The notes: generated from the letters alone by a model not told the origin. 29,559 nt of DNA from JBBRZF01 sp038236965 (GCA_038236965.1 JBBRZF010000024.1:1-29559), one strand, 5' to 3'. Shown: positions 6,557 through 15,468, numbered from the stretch's first letter. Made by a program: numbers and translations.

Positions 6557-9500
6557 ATGGGCCGTCGCTCCGAATCATCTTGGCGGGTGTTGTTCATCCT
6601 GTCATTAGTCCTTGCGGTTCTGTTTGCAGCACCGCTCACCAGCTTCGGTCAAGCGAAGCAGACAGACGGGGTCGATAAGGATAATCCGTTCGACCGCCTT
6701 CAGTCGCAGCAGCGCCAAAACGGTACTGTCACTCCGGCTTACCGGGACAGGATCCTGCACGAAGCGCAGAAGCATAATCAGAGGATGGGACTTGACTCCG
6801 GTGGCGCCGTTCTAGGCACGCCTGGACAGGGCACATCCGGCCCAGCTTGGATCAACATCGGACCGTTCGGTCAGCAGTTCGATCAAAACGGCGGCTTTAC
6901 AGGTGAATACGTCGATAGCGGCCGTCTCCGCACTATCCTGACTCACCCGACCGATCCCAACATCGTTTACATCCTGTCTTCTGCCGGCGGTTTGTGGAAG
7001 ACCGCTAACTTTGAAGCAACGACTCCGAACTGGACGCCGCTCACCGACTTCCTGCCAACGACGGCAGGCGGCGCCGTGGCGTTTGGACGCACTCCTAGCG
7101 TTCTTTATCTTGGCCTTGGTGATCCTTACGATCAGATCACGGTCGGCGGTTCCATCGTGAAGTCCACCGATGGTGGGGCCACGTGGTCTCCGATGATCAC
7201 GCTGGGAAACACGATTTCCGTGCGCGACGTGAAAGTTGACACCACGGGCACAACCGACGTCGTACTGGTTGCTACCGATGGCGGTCTCTGGCGCTCGACA
7301 GACGCAGGCGTTACTTACGCTCAGGTGACCGGAGTCCAGTTCCAGAATCAGTACATCTGGAGTTTGACGAGAACGAGCGCTGGCTGGGTGATGGCCACGC
7401 AGGAAACGCAGCCGATCACGAACGGTAACTGCATTCCCGCAACGCGCTGGTGCACCGGCGGCGGACACATCTATGTGTCCACCGACAAGGGCTTGCATTG
7501 GACCGAGAAGTTCAACGGCAACCTCAACACGTTTGGTCGCGTGACCCTTGCTTCCATCGATGGCGGCGACGTTGTGTACGCGTTGGCAGGTCTGCCAGCT
7601 AGCGGCACCTTGGCGGCTCAAGGTACCTCGGCTGCCACCAACCAGCGTGATGTGTTCCGTTCTGCTGACGGTGGTTTGACCTGGGTAGCTCTTGGCGTTG
7701 ATTCCACCAAGGCTCCCCTCAACCCATTGCCATACCAGACCAACATGAACATCCTGAACGGCCAGGCTTGGTACAACCAGACAATCGGGGTTGACCCGAA
7801 CGATGCGACCGGTAACACGCTTTATATCGGCGGCACGTATAGTCTCGCCAAGTCCACAGATGGCGGCGCTTCCTGGACGGTACTCTCGCAGTGGCTGTAC
7901 CACTACACTCCGGGCGTACCTTACATTCACGCTGACATGCACGCCATGGCCTTTAAGACGGCCGGAACCAAGATGTCCTTGGTCGGCACGGACGGCGGTA
8001 TCTTCGCCAGCAGTGATAACGGCACTACGTGGGATAGCACCAAGAACGTCAATCTTGCGACGCACATGTTCTACTCCATCACTGGCAACCCATTCTTTCC
8101 GAACTTTGCCATGGGTGGATTGCAGGACAACGGTACCCGCGTTCGCGTAGACGACACTGGCATCTTCAACCAGTCACTCGGTGGCGACGGATTCGGCGTG
8201 GCGATGAGCCAAGCGAACACCGAAGTTAGCTTGCAGAGCGTCTACTACAACAAGATTCAGCGTTGGCGCACGGGTGTTCCTCCGCAGAACTACACGCAAT
8301 CAGACCTGTCGTTGGGGGGCCAGTCCTCTAGCAGCAGCCCCTTTAACACGCCAGTGATTGCTCCCGGACCTCTGGCTGATCCTTCTGGACTTATCTTCTT
8401 CTCGCAAGGGCTTACCCGCCTTTACAAGACGACGAACGGTCTCACTTGGGTGGCCTTCAGCACGATCGGAGCAACCCCGGGACTAAGCGGTGTGAGCTTC
8501 CGTGATTCACCATTCGGCCTAGGCATCAGCCCGACGAAAATCAACCACCTGGCCGTTGGAACCAATGGCGGTCGCGTATACGTCAGCCTCGATGATGGCG
8601 CTAACTGGAGCTACACACTGGCTAGTGACGGTGTCCAAGGCTGGCCTGGTTTCGTGAGCAGCGTCACCTGGGGCGATGACAACACGATCTGGGCGACTTC
8701 GACCGCGCAATCGGAAGGACTCTATACCGGAGTCACGACCGTTCGCGTAGTAAAGAGCACGGATCAAGGCGCGACCTGGACCGCGGCTGGCTCTGGCCTG
8801 CCTGACGTTCCGGTCACGAGAGTACAAGTCGATCCACGCAACACGGATACCGTTTACGCGGCAACTCACGTCGGCGTATATCGCACGACCGATGGTGGAG
8901 CAACCTGGACGCCTTACGGCTCTGGTCTGCCCAACGTTCGCGTAAACGATCTTTACATGCCACCGGACGGCGGCTATCTGCGTATCGCGACTTACGGTCG
9001 CGGTATCTGGCAGTTGTCAAATGTGGATTACGTCGGTGCTGCATTGGTGAACGACGGCGCTGCGTGCGACACTCACACTGGAAACATCGGCAACAATGAA
9101 ACCGGTCACCTCAACCTTACCTTCCGGAACGCCAGGGCAGCGGCGGTCGCGGGCGGCACGGTTTCGGTCACTTCCGATAATCCTCTTCTCATCTTTACGG
9201 CAGGCCACGATGCAGCTCTCGGTACCGTTGCGGCTAACGGAACTGCGACGGCATCCTACGCAGTCAAAGTAGTGGGCGCTACCGGAATTCAAACCGCAAA
9301 CCTGACGATTACTTATGGCGATTCCGCCCCGGTAACCATCAAGCGCGCGATCCAATTCAACTACGACGATAAAGCGAATCGTTCCGGCGACACGGTCAAC
9401 TGGGAAAGCCAGTTCTCCGGATGGACTGTAACCACCGGCGCGCTGAAGCTTGGTGACATCACGGCTTGGGAACGTCGCGAACTCACGCCTGTCCTTCACC

Positions 9501-11413
9501 ACATGGCTGTTACTGACGCCAATGGCAACCAGGACACCTCGTTGGTTTCGCCGGTTCTGCACGTCGGAGCCGCCGCATCCCGCTTCTCCTTCAATCACCG
9601 CTTCAACTTTGAAAATGGTTGGGATGGTGGCATTGTTGAAATCAGCACCGATAATGGGACGTCTTGGACCACGCTCTCGACCTTCACGGCGGGCGGGTAC
9701 ACGGCAACGCTACTTCCCAATATCTCTCCTTATTTCAACGACAACGTGCTTGCAAACCTGCCTGCATGGACTGGCTTAAGCGCCGGTTGGCCAGCCTATA
9801 TGAACACCGCGGTTGACCTCGGAACAACGTACGCCAACCAGGATGTCCGTATTCGCCTACGCGCGACTGCTGACGGCGGTGGCGGACGTCAAGGTTGGGA
9901 AGTTTCCGACATGTCCTTCGTCGGGTTGACCAACACTCCATTCGGCACCGTCACTACACACAACGAAGCTTGCTCATCCGCTGTTAGCCTGAGCTCGACT
10001 CCGAACCCGTCCATGTACCCTGACGTAGCAACCTTTGCGGCTGTCGTTTCCGGCGGAGTCACGCCGGTAACCGGCGATGTTGTATTCAAGGAAGGTGCTA
10101 CCACTCTTGGGACGGTTACCACGGCAAGCGGCACTGCGACTCTGCCGTTGTCCACCCTTGCTACGGGAACGCACAACATCGTAGCTTCTTATCTGGGTGA
10201 TGCAGGTCACGCACCGGCTAGCTCGGCAATCTACAAGCACACCGTTCTTGCAGTTCCGCGAACGACGTTCACGCCTAACACCCTGGACTTCGGTGATGTC
10301 CACCTCGGGTTTACCAGCGCGATCATGACGTCGGTTCTGAAGAACGTTGGCACGGCTCAGCTAACCATCGGCGGAATCGTTGCCAGCGGCAACTACAAAC
10401 AAACCAACAATTGCCCGACGTTGCTTGCTCCTAATGCATCGTGCACCGTTTCGATCACGTTGAAGCCAGTTGGCGTCCCGGGAGTTCGTACGGGAACCGT
10501 CAGCTTGACTTCGGACAAGATCTCCGGCGATGCCACGATCGCTCTTACAGGTAGAGGTGTTAGCTCGGGAGTGGCGTTCAACCGCACTTCCGTTCCATTC
10601 GCCAATACGCTGGTAGGCTTCACTGCGCCGGTACAGACGATGACCGTAACGAACAACGGCAACCTGCCGTTGACTATCGCGACGATCGCTATCACTGGCG
10701 AGTACACACAAACCAACACCTGTCCTGATCCGGCCACTCCGCTTGCGGTTGACGCCTCCTGCACGGTCACTGCCACCTTCATTCCGACTGCCGTTGGCAA
10801 CCGGGCTGGAACTCTGACGCTGACCACCGACGCAGTTGACTCGCCGCACGCGTTAGCAATTTCGGGTAAGGGCGAACATATTCAGGTTTCCGGTACGATC
10901 AGCCAAACCGTCGCCAAGACGGCTGCCGCTACGTTCCCGTTGACTCTGAAGTCCAGCACCGGATTCGCTGGTGTTATTAACCTTACCTGCACGGGCGCGC
11001 CTGCACTTACTACGTGCGCGTTCAATCCTGCATCGCCAACGATGGTTGTCAGCGGTACGACAGCCGTCGCGGTGACAGTCACTCCGGCCCCGACTACGAC
11101 CACCACTACAGCCTCCGCGCGCACCGGCCAGATCTTCTTCGCCGCGTTCGGACTGTTTGGCTTGTTGTTGATGCCGCTTGCCCGCAAAGCCTCTGGCTTT
11201 AAGGTGCTGTCCACCATCCTGCTCGTGATGGTTATCACGATCTCGGTAGGCGGAATGGTAGCTTGTGGCGGCAGTTCGACGCCGGCTCCGGCCCCGGTCA
11301 CGCATACAGTCACGAACTATGCGGCCCCGGGCACGTACCCAGTAACCGTCACCGCCAAGGATGCAGCAGGCACCACGCTGCAGACACAAACGTTGACCCT
11401 TACACTGCAGTAG
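6557..11413 (+). CDS. Giant secreted protein: Asp-box propeller, Ig-like and HYDIN-like domains
   Basis: A 1618-residue exported protein. A signal peptide covers residues 1-32. The first ~820 residues hold many sortilin/BNR-type Asp-box repeats ('STDGGATW', 'SADGGLTW', 'STDGGASW', 'SSDNGTTW', 'STDQGATW', 'TTDGGATW'), expected to form beta-propellers. A beta-sandwich region follows, then an Ig-like repeat near 1150-1235 and two HYDIN/choice-of-anchor D domains with paired cysteines (about 1235-1440). Near the C-terminus two hydrophobic helices flank basic residues, followed by 'GGMVACGGSS' and a tail 'PGTYPVTVTAKD'. Such proteins are common in acidobacteria and probably act at the cell surface; no catalytic residues can be claimed. 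AGGAGGG 6 nt upstream supports the start, and a strong terminator follows the stop. Confidence 0.85.
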   Translation: MGRRSESSWRVLFILSLVLAVLFAAPLTSFGQAKQTDGVDKDNPFDRLQSQQRQNGTVTPAYRDRILHEAQKHNQRMGLDSGGAVLGTPGQGTSGPAWINIGPFGQQFDQNGGFTGEYVDSGRLRTILTHPTDPNIVYILSSAGGLWKTANFEATTPNWTPLTDFLPTTAGGAVAFGRTPSVLYLGLGDPYDQITVGGSIVKSTDGGATWSPMITLGNTISVRDVKVDTTGTTDVVLVATDGGLWRSTDAGVTYAQVTGVQFQNQYIWSLTRTSAGWVMATQETQPITNGNCIPATRWCTGGGHIYVSTDKGLHWTEKFNGNLNTFGRVTLASIDGGDVVYALAGLPASGTLAAQGTSAATNQRDVFRSADGGLTWVALGVDSTKAPLNPLPYQTNMNILNGQAWYNQTIGVDPNDATGNTLYIGGTYSLAKSTDGGASWTVLSQWLYHYTPGVPYIHADMHAMAFKTAGTKMSLVGTDGGIFASSDNGTTWDSTKNVNLATHMFYSITGNPFFPNFAMGGLQDNGTRVRVDDTGIFNQSLGGDGFGVAMSQANTEVSLQSVYYNKIQRWRTGVPPQNYTQSDLSLGGQSSSSSPFNTPVIAPGPLADPSGLIFFSQGLTRLYKTTNGLTWVAFSTIGATPGLSGVSFRDSPFGLGISPTKINHLAVGTNGGRVYVSLDDGANWSYTLASDGVQGWPGFVSSVTWGDDNTIWATSTAQSEGLYTGVTTVRVVKSTDQGATWTAAGSGLPDVPVTRVQVDPRNTDTVYAATHVGVYRTTDGGATWTPYGSGLPNVRVNDLYMPPDGGYLRIATYGRGIWQLSNVDYVGAALVNDGAACDTHTGNIGNNETGHLNLTFRNARAAAVAGGTVSVTSDNPLLIFTAGHDAALGTVAANGTATASYAVKVVGATGIQTANLTITYGDSAPVTIKRAIQFNYDDKANRSGDTVNWESQFSGWTVTTGALKLGDITAWERRELTPVLHHMAVTDANGNQDTSLVSPVLHVGAAASRFSFNHRFNFENGWDGGIVEISTDNGTSWTTLSTFTAGGYTATLLPNISPYFNDNVLANLPAWTGLSAGWPAYMNTAVDLGTTYANQDVRIRLRATADGGGGRQGWEVSDMSFVGLTNTPFGTVTTHNEACSSAVSLSSTPNPSMYPDVATFAAVVSGGVTPVTGDVVFKEGATTLGTVTTASGTATLPLSTLATGTHNIVASYLGDAGHAPASSAIYKHTVLAVPRTTFTPNTLDFGDVHLGFTSAIMTSVLKNVGTAQLTIGGIVASGNYKQTNNCPTLLAPNASCTVSITLKPVGVPGVRTGTVSLTSDKISGDATIALTGRGVSSGVAFNRTSVPFANTLVGFTAPVQTMTVTNNGNLPLTIATIAITGEYTQTNTCPDPATPLAVDASCTVTATFIPTAVGNRAGTLTLTTDAVDSPHALAISGKGEHIQVSGTISQTVAKTAAATFPLTLKSSTGFAGVINLTCTGAPALTTCAFNPASPTMVVSGTTAVAVTVTPAPTTTTTTASARTGQIFFAAFGLFGLLLMPLARKASGFKVLSTILLVMVITISVGGMVACGGSSTPAPAPVTHTVTNYAAPGTYPVTVTAKDAAGTTLQTQTLTLTLQ

Positions 11414-11431
11414 TCAGCAGCGCTAAACACG

Positions 11432-11463
11432 ACAGGCGGCCGGAGACGGCCGCCTGTTTTTTT
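11432..11463 (+). terminator. Rho-independent terminator of the giant gene
   Basis: A perfect 11-bp stem (11432-11442 with 11447-11457), almost all G/C, closes a GAGA tetraloop and runs into seven Ts (11457-11463). It begins 18 nt after the stop codon. This is the clearest intrinsic terminator in the window. Confidence 0.95.
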
Positions 11464-11464
11464 C

Positions 11465-11732
11465 TTATCCGTGCATTGACTTCATCTGCCAGGTGCTGAA
11501 TGCCGAATCTCCGCGAAAAGTATCCAAGCGCGTGAAGGCGAGAACAAATGTTTTCTGAGCGAGGCCCTCGGCAAGTCTCGTAGCTGTGTACCATCCTCAA
11601 ACACAGGCTGAAAACTCTCCGCCGATTGGCCTCGTAAAGCACGGTGAAGGCTTCCAGTCGCGCCCGCGTGTCACGACAGACACACTGTGTCCCTGTGACA
11701 CGTTGGAATTCGCCGTAATCCTTGTTAACCAT
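11465..11732 (-). pseudogene. ECF sigma factor remnant, frameshifted and truncated
   Basis: Read on the minus strand from ATG 11732, the frame gives 'FTVLYEANRRRVFSLCLRM', the conserved start of sigma70 region 2 in ECF factors. The match breaks near 11573-11574. Skipping one T there gives 'SYETAEGLAQKTF' and then 'TRLDTFRGDSAFSTW', the rest of region 2, where the family typically has 'AEDLTQE.F' and 'FRGDSAFSTWL'. After the tryptophan the similarity is lost and a stop follows 8 codons later at 11465-11467, right against the neighbouring terminator. Region 4, which reads the -35 element, is absent, so the gene cannot make a working sigma factor even if the single-base shift were an error. The unshifted frame continues to 11400 but has no similarity after the shift. 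Confidence 0.8.
11667..11702. promoter_or_regulatory. Nested 36-bp imperfect palindrome
   Basis: Outer arms CGTGTCAC (11667-11674) and GTGACACG (11695-11702) enclose an inner palindrome GACACA-C-TGTGTC (11679-11691), separated by 4 and 3 bases. It lies inside the 5' part of the ECF sigma remnant and 115 nt before the transpeptidase start. The repeated GTGTC/GACAC half-sites look like an operator for a dimeric or multimeric regulator, but no matching regulator was recognised. Confidence 0.4.
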
Positions 11733-11816
11733 CTGATTCTAAAAGGCATGTTCTCTGGCCAACTCCTTGCAATGTACCCAGGCGTAAGCAATGCAAAGAG
11801 AAAAGAGGACACGACA

Positions 11817-12440
11817 ATGTGGCGGCAGAAATCGTGGACCAGAAGCGAAATCGGCAAACAGAAATTGATGACCGTGGTGTTCGTTCTGCTCAGCGCCATT
11901 GCGGCGGCTGCGGCAGATGAAACCACTCGCAGCAGATCAACGCGTCCGTTTGAGCAGGAAGTAACTCGCCTGATCGTCGTCAGCATCCCAGACCGCAAAC
12001 TGGCCCTTTTGGAAAACGGCAAGGTTGTGAAGACCTACGATATCGCTGTCGGCGCCGAAGTCAGCCCCAGCCCGGAAGGCAGCTTCCATATCGTCACGCG
12101 CCTCACCGACCCCACCTACTACCACAGCGGCAAAGTCATCCCTGCAGGGAAGAACAATCCGTTGGGAAGTCGCTGGATGGGTCTGAGCGAAAAAGGCTTT
12201 GGCATACACGGAACCAATCAGCCGAAGTCGATCGGACACGCTGCCTCGCATGGTTGCATTCGCATGGCACACAAAGATCTAGAAGAAATTTTCCAGCTCG
12301 TACGTATCGGCGATGCAGTCGAAATAAGGGGCCAGCGCGACGAACTCATCGCTTCGATCTTTGGTGCAGCACTGGCCGCTACAGAGGTCGCGCAGCAGCG
12401 CCACTCCGCCGATAAGCGAGACGGTCACGGTGGCCAGTAA
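11817..12440 (+). CDS. L,D-transpeptidase (YkuD family), exported
   Basis: A 207-residue protein. A basic N-terminus and hydrophobic segment 'MTVVFVLLSAIAAAAA' serve as signal peptide or membrane anchor. The YkuD domain runs about residues 47-180: 'LIVVSIPDRKLALLENGKVV', 'GAEVSPSPEGSFHIV' and the catalytic motif 'IHGTN...ASHGCIRM' with the active-site cysteine. These enzymes make 3-3 cross-links in peptidoglycan or attach proteins to it in the periplasm. The start at ATG 11817 is supported by AGAGGA 7 nt upstream; the frame is open to 11586, but that extension has no family similarity. Two membrane-protein genes follow on the same strand, so a shared envelope transcript is plausible. Confidence 0.92.
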   Translation: MWRQKSWTRSEIGKQKLMTVVFVLLSAIAAAAADETTRSRSTRPFEQEVTRLIVVSIPDRKLALLENGKVVKTYDIAVGAEVSPSPEGSFHIVTRLTDPTYYHSGKVIPAGKNNPLGSRWMGLSEKGFGIHGTNQPKSIGHAASHGCIRMAHKDLEEIFQLVRIGDAVEIRGQRDELIASIFGAALAATEVAQQRHSADKRDGHGGQ

Positions 12441-12499
12441 GGATTTTTCAATCAGGCGAGTGAATCAGTCACGCTCTGCGATACACAGGAGTTGAGGTC

Positions 12500-12718
12500 A
12501 TGAAAGAGCTCATGGATTTCGTAACGGTCTCGGCAGTCGTCATCGCCAGCATCTTCTTCGCGCTGCTCCTCGAGCCGTTGTTGCTGGAAGCAGTACTCGT
12601 GCTGGTCGACCGCGGCATCCGATGCCAGCGCGACGGCGAGTACCAGCAAGGTCACTTCACGGAACTGCGTCTCAGCGCGATTCCCGTAGTCTCGTCCGGT
12701 CCTCAGGGTCGGCGCTGA
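12500..12718 (+). CDS. Small membrane protein of unknown function
   Basis: A 72-residue product. One long hydrophobic helix (about residues 8-38, rich in Leu, Val and Ala) is followed by a short polar tail ending in 'GPQGRR'. I do not recognise a family. Support for it being real: AGGAG lies 8 nt before the ATG, it fills the gap between the transpeptidase and the SPFH gene with only 16 nt to the next start, and that next start has its own GGAGG site. It could be a small partner of the downstream SPFH protein, but this is inferred only from position. Confidence 0.6.
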   Translation: MKELMDFVTVSAVVIASIFFALLLEPLLLEAVLVLVDRGIRCQRDGEYQQGHFTELRLSAIPVVSSGPQGRR

Positions 12719-12734
12719 AAGAGGGAGGAACAAT

Positions 12735-14096
12735 ATGTTGTTCTTCAAATATGTGCTTCTATTCTCGGCGATCGTCATGCTGCTGAGCGCCGCGTTCACC
12801 GTAGGCTACGACCTTTACCTGCTTGCCATCTATCGCAAGCGTCTTGCGGTCGCGCCCGACCAGCCGCTGCCTGTTCCGCGCCCTGTGCGTTGGCCGCAAG
12901 CCATCCGCATCGTCGCCCTATCGATGGCGCCTCTGCTTGTCGCGCTCAGTATTGCCGTGGTTCCCAGCGGCAGTGCCGCAGTCCGCATCAGCCAGCTTTC
13001 GGGGACACGCCCTGGCACGCTGTATCCCGGACTCTACTTCGTTTTCCCCATGGTCGACTCGTTAGCTACATACGACGTTCGCGAGCGCACGTACGCCACC
13101 GGAACCGAGCTTGGGCGCAAAGGCAAGACCAGCGAAGGCAAACTTAAGGATGAGCGCCAGGAAGCACTCGTCGTACAGACGCGCGAAGGACTTCCGCTCG
13201 GGCTGGCGATCACGGTGCGTTATCGTCTTGATGCTCGTCGCCTTGATCACATACATGAAACGCTGCCGGAAGAGATCGATACCGAGATCGTCCGTCCCAC
13301 GGTGGCTAACGCTTTCCGCGAGCTGGCGCCCAACTTTACCGTGCGGGAAGTCTTCGCCGCCAAGCGCGAGGAGATCCGTCAGCGAGCTGCCGACCAGATC
13401 ACTGCGAAACTTGCCGGCGACGGAATCGATATCAAGGAAGTGATGTTGCGCGATATACAGCTTCCGCCCGAATACGCCAAGGGTCTCGAAGGGCTTTTGC
13501 TGAAGGAGCAGGAAAACGATCAGCTCGTGGTGCAAACGGAGATTCAGGCCAAACAGGTTCGCATCTCCGAACTTGAGGCCGAAGCACAGCGGGTTCAATC
13601 GGTGCGCCAGGCGGAAGGCGCCGCACAGGTAAAGGTGATTGAGGCCAAGAGCGAGTCCGACGCGATGCAGTACACGCTGCCCTTGAAGGAAAAGCAGATA
13701 GAGCAGACCCGGCTTGAAGCGGAAGCGCGCAAACAATCCACCATCAAGAACGCCGAAGCCGCCGGCGAAGCCAAGATCATCGACAGCCGCGCCGAACTTC
13801 AACGCCGTAATTTGCTGGCCGATGCCGAAGCCAATCGCATACGTGTTACCGCCGTAGCCGATGCCGAACGCATGCGGAGTGAAGCCGCCGTGCTGAAGAT
13901 GACTCCACTGCTCATCAACAAGATCATCGCCGAGCGCCTCTCCGACAAGATACAGGTCATGATGGTTCCCGCCGACGGCAAGTTCTTCTTCGCCAACGAC
14001 GTGCTGAAAGGCACGAGCCAAACGCCAATGAACATGACAACGCAATCTGAGGATGCCGAAGATGCGCTGGCGCAGACTGGAGGGCAACGTCGCTAG
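12735..14096 (+). CDS. SPFH/band-7 domain membrane protein (prohibitin-like)
   Basis: A 453-residue protein with two N-terminal membrane helices (about 5-30 and 55-78). A band-7/SPFH domain follows (about 80-265: 'GLYFVFPMVDSLATYDVRERTY', 'TREGLPLGLAITVRYRLD', 'VREVFAAKREEIRQRAADQI', 'VMLRDIQLPPEYAKGLEGLL'). A long Ala/Glu-rich coiled coil (about 265-400) leads to a short C-terminal hydrophobic patch near 'KFFFANDVLKG'. SPFH proteins form large ring-like oligomers on membranes and often act as scaffolds or regulate proteases. GGAGG just before ATG 12735 supports the start. It is intact, unlike the flotillin relative further downstream. Confidence 0.9.
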   Translation: MLFFKYVLLFSAIVMLLSAAFTVGYDLYLLAIYRKRLAVAPDQPLPVPRPVRWPQAIRIVALSMAPLLVALSIAVVPSGSAAVRISQLSGTRPGTLYPGLYFVFPMVDSLATYDVRERTYATGTELGRKGKTSEGKLKDERQEALVVQTREGLPLGLAITVRYRLDARRLDHIHETLPEEIDTEIVRPTVANAFRELAPNFTVREVFAAKREEIRQRAADQITAKLAGDGIDIKEVMLRDIQLPPEYAKGLEGLLLKEQENDQLVVQTEIQAKQVRISELEAEAQRVQSVRQAEGAAQVKVIEAKSESDAMQYTLPLKEKQIEQTRLEAEARKQSTIKNAEAAGEAKIIDSRAELQRRNLLADAEANRIRVTAVADAERMRSEAAVLKMTPLLINKIIAERLSDKIQVMMVPADGKFFFANDVLKGTSQTPMNMTTQSEDAEDALAQTGGQRR

Positions 14097-14141
14097 CTGC
14101 TGTCGATTAGAGTTTGCGGGGCACGGCAACTCCGCAATAAT

Positions 14142-14183
14142 CCGGATGGACGTGCGCCACCGCCACGGCGAGCGTTCATCCGG
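14142..14183. other. Long two-part hairpin downstream of the SPFH gene
   Basis: CCGGATGGACG (14142-14152) pairs with CGTTCATCCGG (14173-14183), with one G-U pair. After a 2x2 internal loop, CGCC pairs with GGCG around an 8-nt loop. It lies 45 nt after the SPFH stop and about 65 nt before the next promoter-like element. No U-run follows, so it may be a factor-dependent terminator, a 3'-end stabiliser or a lone REP-like element. Confidence 0.45.
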
Positions 14184-14247
14184 CATTTACAGTTCTGAGT
14201 CCATAAAGGAATTGATCCTCGACGTCACCGAAACCCTTATGGCAGCG

Positions 14248-14256
14248 TGCTATACT
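14248..14256 (+). promoter_or_regulatory. Extended -10 promoter element
   Basis: TGC-TATACT matches an extended -10 (TGn plus a one-mismatch TATAAT). Transcription would start near 14263, about 15 nt before ATG 14278. No good -35 is seen at 17 nt, which extended -10 promoters can tolerate. It would start the operon that continues through the sensor kinase and sigma54 activator. Confidence 0.5.
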
Positions 14257-14277
14257 CCGCTTCTCTCGAACAAAACG

Positions 14278-15468
14278 ATGTGCCTTCGTCGCTCCATCCA
14301 AGCCGCATTACTCCTCTGCGTCATGCTGATCGCAGTACACGCCCCCGCGCAAAGTGGATCTCCCTTGCGCGAACTCGCGCAGAAGATCCTGCAACACGCG
14401 CAGACCCGTTCGGCTATCACGCTGTCGGCGAAGAACCTCGCCAATGTCTCCGCTGCCGACTTCAGCAGCGCGCAGCGTGAACTGGAAACACAACTCCGCT
14501 CGCTTGGCGTGCGTTTCGTCAAACCTGATCAAGCCGTCGAAACTGTCCGCGTCACCTTGAGCGATACGCCGCACGGCCTTCTGTGGATAGCAGAGATCGA
14601 ACACGCCGGTTCGCGAGAAGTCGCCATCGTTTCCGGCGGACAAATCGAGACCCCTACGCGCCGTCCCGCACCCAGCGGAGTCGCCGTTCGCCGAATATTA
14701 TTGTTCAAGCAGGCAGCGCGCATGCTCGACGTTGCTCCTGTACAAATAGGAAACAATCGCGGCCTGCTTATCCTTGAGGCTGAGCGCATTGTTCTGCGCA
14801 GCACGCCCGAGAGCGCGATCCAGGAAGTCGCCATTCCTCACTCTCGGCCGTGGCCGCGCGACCTTCGCGGACGTCTTCAGGTAACAGCAAACGGAAGCTT
14901 CGAAGCGCAGCTTCCCGGCGTTAAGTGTGGGGGTACGACGCAATCGCTGGCGACGAGCGTCTGCCAGGAGACAGATGATCCCTGGGCGCTCGGTTCCTTG
15001 CGCGCGTTCTATAACGCTTCGCGAAACTATTTCACTGGAATGCTGGCGCCGTCACTCGGTAGTGAGAAATTGTCCCCATTCTTCACCGTCGCCGAACTGT
15101 CGCAACCCAGCTCGAAGTTCTCCGCCTTTAACGGAATTGATGGGCGCACTCGCATCTTCTCCGCAGCGGGAGACAATGTTGCCACCGTGGCCGGGTGGGG
15201 AAGCGATATCACCGGAATCGCCGCTGAATGCGGCAGCGGGGGCTATATCCTTGCGACACGCGTCGGCGAATCTGATCATCCGGACAGCATCCAGGCATTC
15301 GAACTTGTGAATCGTGAACCCGTGGAAGCTAGCGCGCCCATCGAAGTTCCCGGCCCAGTGATTGCTCTTTGGGCTACTAGTGAAAATGCATCTGCAATCG
15401 CGGTAGTACAAAACACAAAGACGTTGGATTATGAAGCATACATTCTTAGCGTTACTTGCGGCCGTTAG
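14278..15468 (+). CDS. Secreted protein of unknown function
   Basis: A 396-residue product. I do not recognise a family. A signal peptide is clear ('RRSIQAALLLCVMLIAVHAPAQS', cut near residue 25). The mature protein has a first part near 30-160 that could be a small alpha/beta domain ('LRELAQKILQHA', 'ELETQLRSLGVRFV'). The later part is rich in beta-strand-like segments with repeated 'ILEAERIVL', 'NGIDGRTRIFSAAGDNVATV' and 'GYILATR', suggestive of a propeller-like fold. Four cysteines could form disulfides. The frame is open to 14053, but ATG 14278 is chosen for the signal peptide and the extended -10 just upstream; no clear ribosome site is seen. Its end overlaps the next gene by 38 nt, so the two are probably translated together. 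Confidence 0.72.
   Translation: MCLRRSIQAALLLCVMLIAVHAPAQSGSPLRELAQKILQHAQTRSAITLSAKNLANVSAADFSSAQRELETQLRSLGVRFVKPDQAVETVRVTLSDTPHGLLWIAEIEHAGSREVAIVSGGQIETPTRRPAPSGVAVRRILLFKQAARMLDVAPVQIGNNRGLLILEAERIVLRSTPESAIQEVAIPHSRPWPRDLRGRLQVTANGSFEAQLPGVKCGGTTQSLATSVCQETDDPWALGSLRAFYNASRNYFTGMLAPSLGSEKLSPFFTVAELSQPSSKFSAFNGIDGRTRIFSAAGDNVATVAGWGSDITGIAAECGSGGYILATRVGESDHPDSIQAFELVNREPVEASAPIEVPGPVIALWATSENASAIAVVQNTKTLDYEAYILSVTCGR

Noticed and set aside
6812..8065. Open minus-strand frame of 417 codons inside the giant gene
   Set aside because: Lies wholly opposite the Asp-box region and is explained by its codon pattern.
13062..14186. Open minus-strand frame of 374 codons opposite the SPFH gene
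   Set aside because: Shadow of a long coiled-coil gene; no motif is seen.
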